In this document: positions 59,763 through 64,000 of the stretch, piece by piece
Position numbering within the stretch: the stretch's first letter is position 1
How the letters are laid out: every line of letters begins with the position of its first letter
Origin: Rhizophagus clarus
Lineage: Eukaryota > Glomeromycota > Glomeromycetes > Glomerales > Glomeraceae
DNA length: 64,000 nucleotides
Direction: 5' to 3'
NCBI GenBank assembly: GCA_015698045.1
Contig: BLAL01000004.1
Span: 186,001-250,000, forward strand
Made by a program: the position numbers and the translations under genes
Notes under the pieces: generated by a model
Database searches by the model: none
Told to the model about the DNA's origin: nothing
What the model saw: the letters and a program-made list of their open reading frames with translations, nothing else

Positions 59763-62154
59763 ATGTTATACTGCCTCGTTCTTGGTGACGCTATCAGAAA
59801 ATTACTATTAGTAAAGAAAGAAAGTTTCCGAACTCCGGAAAGACATTTGGGATGAAATAAAATACGGTTTAGGTTGTAACGTTAATGCAAGAGATCTAGT
59901 TCTTTGGAAAGTGGAAATTTCTGCAGAAACTATGAGTCTATATACCGAAATAAACGTTAACAATGTCCAAGAAGAACTCAGAGGCGAAGAGTTAAACCTA
60001 TTTAATAAAGCTAGTGCATGTTTTAACGAACCAGACCATCTTTCGGAAGAAGTACCCGCTAAATATATTATTAATATCATCATCCAACCTAAACCGCCAG
60101 CCACCACTGGTAAGTGTCTCTCAATGGTTTGCCTCTCGAACAAGGAATTCGCGCTATGATAACTAACTTATTTTATTTCTTAATCGCTTTCAACACAATA
60201 GACGCGTCCAAAGTCAAGGGGTTATTAAGATTAGGTATAAAGCTATTGTCTTTTAACTTTCGTGCTAATTTACATTTGATTCACTAACATTTCCCTATTT
60301 TGTATTGAATAGGAGGTCTTGGAGGAACAAATATGGAACAAACGGAAGATGGCCTTAATTATGAAGGTATTAAATATCTTGCTGTTAAAACCGTATGTCA
60401 GAGAGAATCAACTATCAGTAAACTATTCCAAAGTCTGCTTGAGAAACGTATTATACTAGTTCGATCACCGCCAATGACTGGCAAAACAAACTCTTACACA
60501 ACTACTAGAATATAGATTACCCCAGTCAGACAAAATGAAAAAAGGGTTGAGTTGTGTTTTCCGAATTTCATTGTTATTCTGATATGTTGAATATTGTTTG
60601 GGGAGGAGAACTGAGGTGAGTTCTCGTGGTTAGCGTGATCGTCTAACATGTAATGTTATGGTTTATTGTGGGGAAAAGTAGCGTGGCACTAGTAGGGATG
60701 CTTTTCCTCCCACAACGTGGAGAAGGATTTTCTAATTTTACAGCTGATCATGGATGGAAGATCTGGAACCTGATTCACAATGGTAGTTTATAGATCGATA
60801 TGAACATGAGTTGGAGCGAATTTATTGACAGATGTAAACAGAGTAAAATGAAAATATTTTTGATCGTAGATGAAGTGCAAAGGATTTATAAACCAGCAAA
60901 CGAAAATAACCCTCGTCATGGTGGAAGTGTTTTTTGGGGACATATTTAAGCACATATCACAATACCTATCAAATCTCTACTGTCATGGATATATCACCAT
61001 GTCAAATTGACGCGGAAAGCACATGGGGATATGAAAATGTTCGTTTTACAGAAGAAGAATTCCATGAATACTTTACAAAATTTTGTACGAAGAAACTTAA
61101 AAGATTGAAAAACGAAGACATTCCATTCCTTTATGAATATGTAGATATAAAAACATCTCTTCATCCTGGTTTAGTAGTTTCACCATGGACGAAATTTTTA
61201 AGAGATTTAACAGATGTACTTCTGAACGTCTGACATTTGGAAAGGTTTTTGCTTTTCTCAAATCTCGTGATTTTAATAACCATCTTAAGGTAAGTGTAAA
61301 ATTCTTGTTATAAATTCTAAACGAATCATTTACTGAAATTTTGTACGAGATTATTTCCAAGGGATTCGTGCATCTCCAAAAATTGATAACATGATGGATG
61401 ACGAAAAGACAATTGTCGATGCTGTACTCCTTAAAAAAAGGGGGCATAAGTACTTATGATCCAAAAAATTTCACATAATAGTCGAATTATCAAAACGAAT
61501 GTTCTTGTTGATACCAGTTCTGTTTCCAGTCTTTCAACCCTTGATTTTCCGGCATCATTATTTCGGGCATTATATCTTCAAGATCGGTTAATCGGTCTAT
61601 ATCACCACCTAATTTATTCAAGGATTTTATCGCTTTAACGTTCGCAAAGATGCACTCAAAGGTATTGCAAAAAATCAAAGGTAGAGGTGTATTCCTTGAA
61701 CGCGTATGGCAAATGGAGTTTTACCGTGCATCAACGCCGGTTCTTCCTGAAGAAATTTATGCTTCAGTAGATGTTGGAGCAGTATTTAGATCAAAGGGCT
61801 ATTTGGATTTCTACATAAATGATCGGTGCAGGTGGGTTAGACGGAGTTAATTTGAAAGAACATCAACAAAGGTTTCAAAGTAACGGTCGATACGTCCCTA
61901 TTCTTGAAGTTGCAGAAGAATGGGCAGTCGTTGATATTCGAAACAGTAAAATGGAACTCCCAGATCAATATGGTAAAGACGATATTTATGCTCTTTGTGG
62001 TGAAAATTTCGAATCTATTCATTTAATCTATCCTGATAGGACTGAACAAGTTGTTAAATTGCTTGGTGAAGAGTGTATTGAAAACTTACTTGAAATTGGT
62101 ATCTCTGAATTTTTAAAATGTCCTATCACAAAGTTTGAAATAATAATACCATGA
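59763..62154 (+). pseudogene. Crinkler (CRN)-type protein gene, decayed
   Basis: Domains in order match CRN proteins of the NTPase-nuclease type: a ubiquitin-like header (VLGDAIRKL, then DLVLWKVEI) near 59763-60110; two introns (GTAAGT at 60112, GTATAA at 60232); a P-loop (RSPPMTGKT) near 60466-60490; Walker B (KIFLIVDEVQR) near 60850-60885; MDISPCQIDAESTWGYENVR near 60960; and a nuclease-like C-terminal part (RVWQMEFYRAST, VDVGAVF, DIYALCGENFESIHLIYPD) at 61695-62050. CRNs were first known as oomycete effectors and also occur in chytrids and Rhizophagus, with nuclear action in some cases. Frame breaks are seen near 59820, 60487, 60930, 61200, 61435 and 61830, and a tRNA-like segment interrupts it near 60630. 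It is not functional as it stands. Confidence 0.85.
60625..60685 (+). other. tRNA-like segment inside the Crinkler relic
   Basis: TTCTCGTGGTTAGCGTGATC then GTCTAACATGTAATG resembles the D-arm/A-box and an anticodon loop CTAACAT (AAC, as in tRNA-Val). The B-box is poor (GGTTTATTGTGGG) and the stems are weak. It may be the head of a tRNA-derived SINE inserted in the gene. Low confidence. Confidence 0.3.
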
Positions 62155-63245
62155 GTTGGAAAAATCGTGACATTTTGTCACGATGTAAAAAATCTTTTTT
62201 ATTACGTTATAACGTTAATATAACACAAAAATAAATACAGAATCTCGGGACTAGCCCGTAGTACATGACGTTCTGTATAAAGATAGCATACACGTAAAAA
62301 AATTACATGACCCGCCTAATCTACCCTTTCCGTAAGATTGCTCAATGACCTTTCATTCCCCTCGATTCTTCCATGCTCTGTTGCTTCTGCCAAATAAAAA
62401 AAAATCACGTGTGCGTGAACAATTGTTCACATGATCACTTTTGCCAAGAAAATTTTTTATTAATACATGCGAAAAATAAATAGGACATAGCTATTCCGAA
62501 ATGATACATGAAGCTTTTATGCTAATTTACATAATTATTTTTTCGAACGGTATTCATCTATCCTAGTAAAGACGCGAAATTCTGTCGAATAATTTAACAT
62601 TTCTATATTTCCAACATCAAAAAAACAATAGATTGAATATTTGTCATGTAAAGTATATTTTTAATAGCAAAAAAAGGTCACGTTTAGCCTACTGATAATC
62701 ATTTTGCCAACAATCTTTTCACCGACAAACGTTTCGCCGACAGGATCATTTCACCGACAGGTCACTTCACCGACACTTAAATAATTTTTAAATATCACAA
62801 TAAAATTATATAATTTTTTTTTTCCTTATACAACTACTATACAAGCAATTAAACGTCCGCAGCAGGCGAATAATGGCTAGTTATGGATTAATTTTTCTTT
62901 GATTTTCCGCAAGAAACATTGGTAAAATAATATTGTTATAAAGTTATACAGTATAAATTAATTCAAGAAATGCAAACTTTATTATTTAAATGATAGTTCT
63001 CACGTACCATCTGCGTGATACAACTATTACATTAAGTCATCACTTAAGTCACAAAAAACTGGTGCATATTACAAAACACGAAAGTGCATTGCATCAAAAT
63101 GCGAGAAAAATTCCTTTAAAATCAAAAAAAAAAGGAAAAAAAATAACAACAATAAAAACAATGTACTAAAATTATTTAAAATTAATATTACCGAGTTATG
63201 CATAATTATTATACTAAAAATGTCTAAAATGTCCATTAACTGATT
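62155..63245. other. Intergenic with a short TTTCACCGACA repeat
   Basis: At 62702-62775 five spaced copies of a (T)TTC(A/G)CCGACA word occur, 14-20 bp apart (TTTTGCCAACA, TTTTCACCGACA, GTTTCGCCGACA, ATTTCACCGACA, ACTTCACCGACA). This has the same design as the ends of the element at 57900 (spaced CCCGACA words) and is probably one end of a related element. The rest is AT-rich 3' flank of the laccase gene. Confidence 0.5.
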
Positions 63246-64000
63246 TTACATGTCACTTCTAATTTCATTAATTATAATAGAATTAAACATTCTTCGAGGT
63301 GTTAAAGTCTTCCTCTTTTGAAATTCATTTTCCAAACACAAAGAGATGACATCATCTGGTACAGTTTCATTTTTCAAAATATTTGGAAGTTCGATAAGTT
63401 GCATAACCATACCAAGCTCGACATGCCACTCAATATGACAATGAAAAGCCCAAATACCAGGATTATCAGTAATGAAACGAATGACTAAAAATCCATTTCC
63501 AGGAATGGTTACAGTGTCCCGAACGATAGGATTTCTTTTATCATATTTGCTTTCATTAGGTAATTGACCTTTTTCACCAACAAACATTATCGCGAAACTG
63601 TGTCCGTGCATGTGGAATGGATGATCGGCAGTGTTATTGTTCCATACGTAAAGTTCTGCAATACCACCATTGTGATTAAAAATCACAGAGTTTTCTTCTT
63701 TTGGTAGATCTTTTGGTGCGAAATCTCTTGTGATTTTGTTGACTGTTGCATCATTCATTTGAGGCACGAACGAAACATTATTCACTAAAGCTTCCAATCT
63801 TTGATTACTGTCTCTTCCGAATGCAATGGTAATATTGACAAAGTCAGAAACATGACCATCATATTTAGTGATAGGTTTAAGAGGTAACGAATGTTTTTTG
63901 TTAAGATCACGACAAGGCTTAAAATCATCATTGAATTCTTTCGAATTTGGTTTAGTATTTTCTGCTCCTTCATAACGAAGTATTCCAAGACCATTCCAGT
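63246..64000 (-). CDS. Laccase / multicopper oxidase, C-terminal part (5' end beyond the window)
   Basis: One open frame of 250 residues runs from the window edge to the stop at 63246. The third cupredoxin domain is visible, with copper ligands in HPFHMHGHSF (types 1 and 3) and in HCHIEWHVELGM (types 3, 1 and axial Met). These are the L3 and L4 signatures of laccases. The upstream part includes DFVNITIAFGRD and NVSFVPQM. The tail after the last ligand is about 60 residues and has no membrane helix, which argues against a Fet3-type ferroxidase and for a secreted enzyme oxidising phenols with O2. The last exon has no intron. Confidence 0.92.
   Translation of the reverse strand, partial: WNGLGILRYEGAENTKPNSKEFNDDFKPCRDLNKKHSLPLKPITKYDGHVSDFVNITIAFGRDSNQRLEALVNNVSFVPQMNDATVNKITRDFAPKDLPKEENSVIFNHNGGIAELYVWNNNTADHPFHMHGHSFAIMFVGEKGQLPNESKYDKRNPIVRDTVTIPGNGFLVIRFITDNPGIWAFHCHIEWHVELGMVMQLIELPNILKNETVPDDVISLCLENEFQKRKTLTPRRMFNSIIINEIRSDM

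Overview
The window is very AT-rich nuclear DNA from a fungus. It has short spliceosomal introns with GTAAGT-like donors, many transposon remnants and long gene-poor stretches. The gene content points to an arbuscular mycorrhizal fungus (Glomeromycotina, Rhizophagus-like): a TKL-type kinase of the expanded Rhizophagus kind joined to an HMG box, a decayed Crinkler gene, a coiled-coil repeat-family gene, a fast-evolving nuclease-like family, secreted candidate proteins and a laccase. The organism call is inference from family recognition; no search was run.

Layout. 1-2948 (minus strand) holds the most unusual structure: an ATG exon followed by at least 24 exon-like islands of only 2, 3 or 6 nt. 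Each island sits between a 3' splice AG and a 5' splice GTAAG, about 92 bp apart, in a tandem array that runs off the left edge. 3144-7000 and 14505-18902 are two inverted copies of one ~3.9 kb element with CTTTACAGAAAC ends; the second copy carries a nested MITE that the first lacks. Between them lie a decayed segmental copy of COX10, a 160-bp MITE with a 9-bp target duplication and a small cysteine-rich secreted protein. 18906-24300 is mostly AT-rich with a LINE tail and a broken gene. 24319-27170 is a 12-exon nuclease-like gene. 27675-37402 holds an Asn/Gly-rich protein, a small coiled-coil gene and several broken genes, ending in a dead DDE transposase that contains a tRNA 5'-half.

38442-53503 is the conserved block: COX10 (heme O synthesis), the Rab3GAP catalytic subunit (membrane traffic), a universal stress protein, DBP10/DDX54 (60S ribosome assembly) and the kinase-HMG gene. 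54281-55201 encodes a secreted protein with NPDTG repeats. 57900-58922 is a repeat-ended element with a telomere-like core lying against a truncated coiled-coil gene. 59763-62154 is a Crinkler pseudogene. The window ends inside a laccase gene.

The housekeeping genes are independent of one another; there are no operons. USP and DBP10 are divergent with about 220 bp between start codons. Gene models were built by hand from splice motifs and reading phase. The nuclease-like gene (12 exons), DBP10 (13 exons), the kinase (5 exons) and the small coiled-coil gene close without a frame conflict. Rab3GAP and USP each have one junction that does not.
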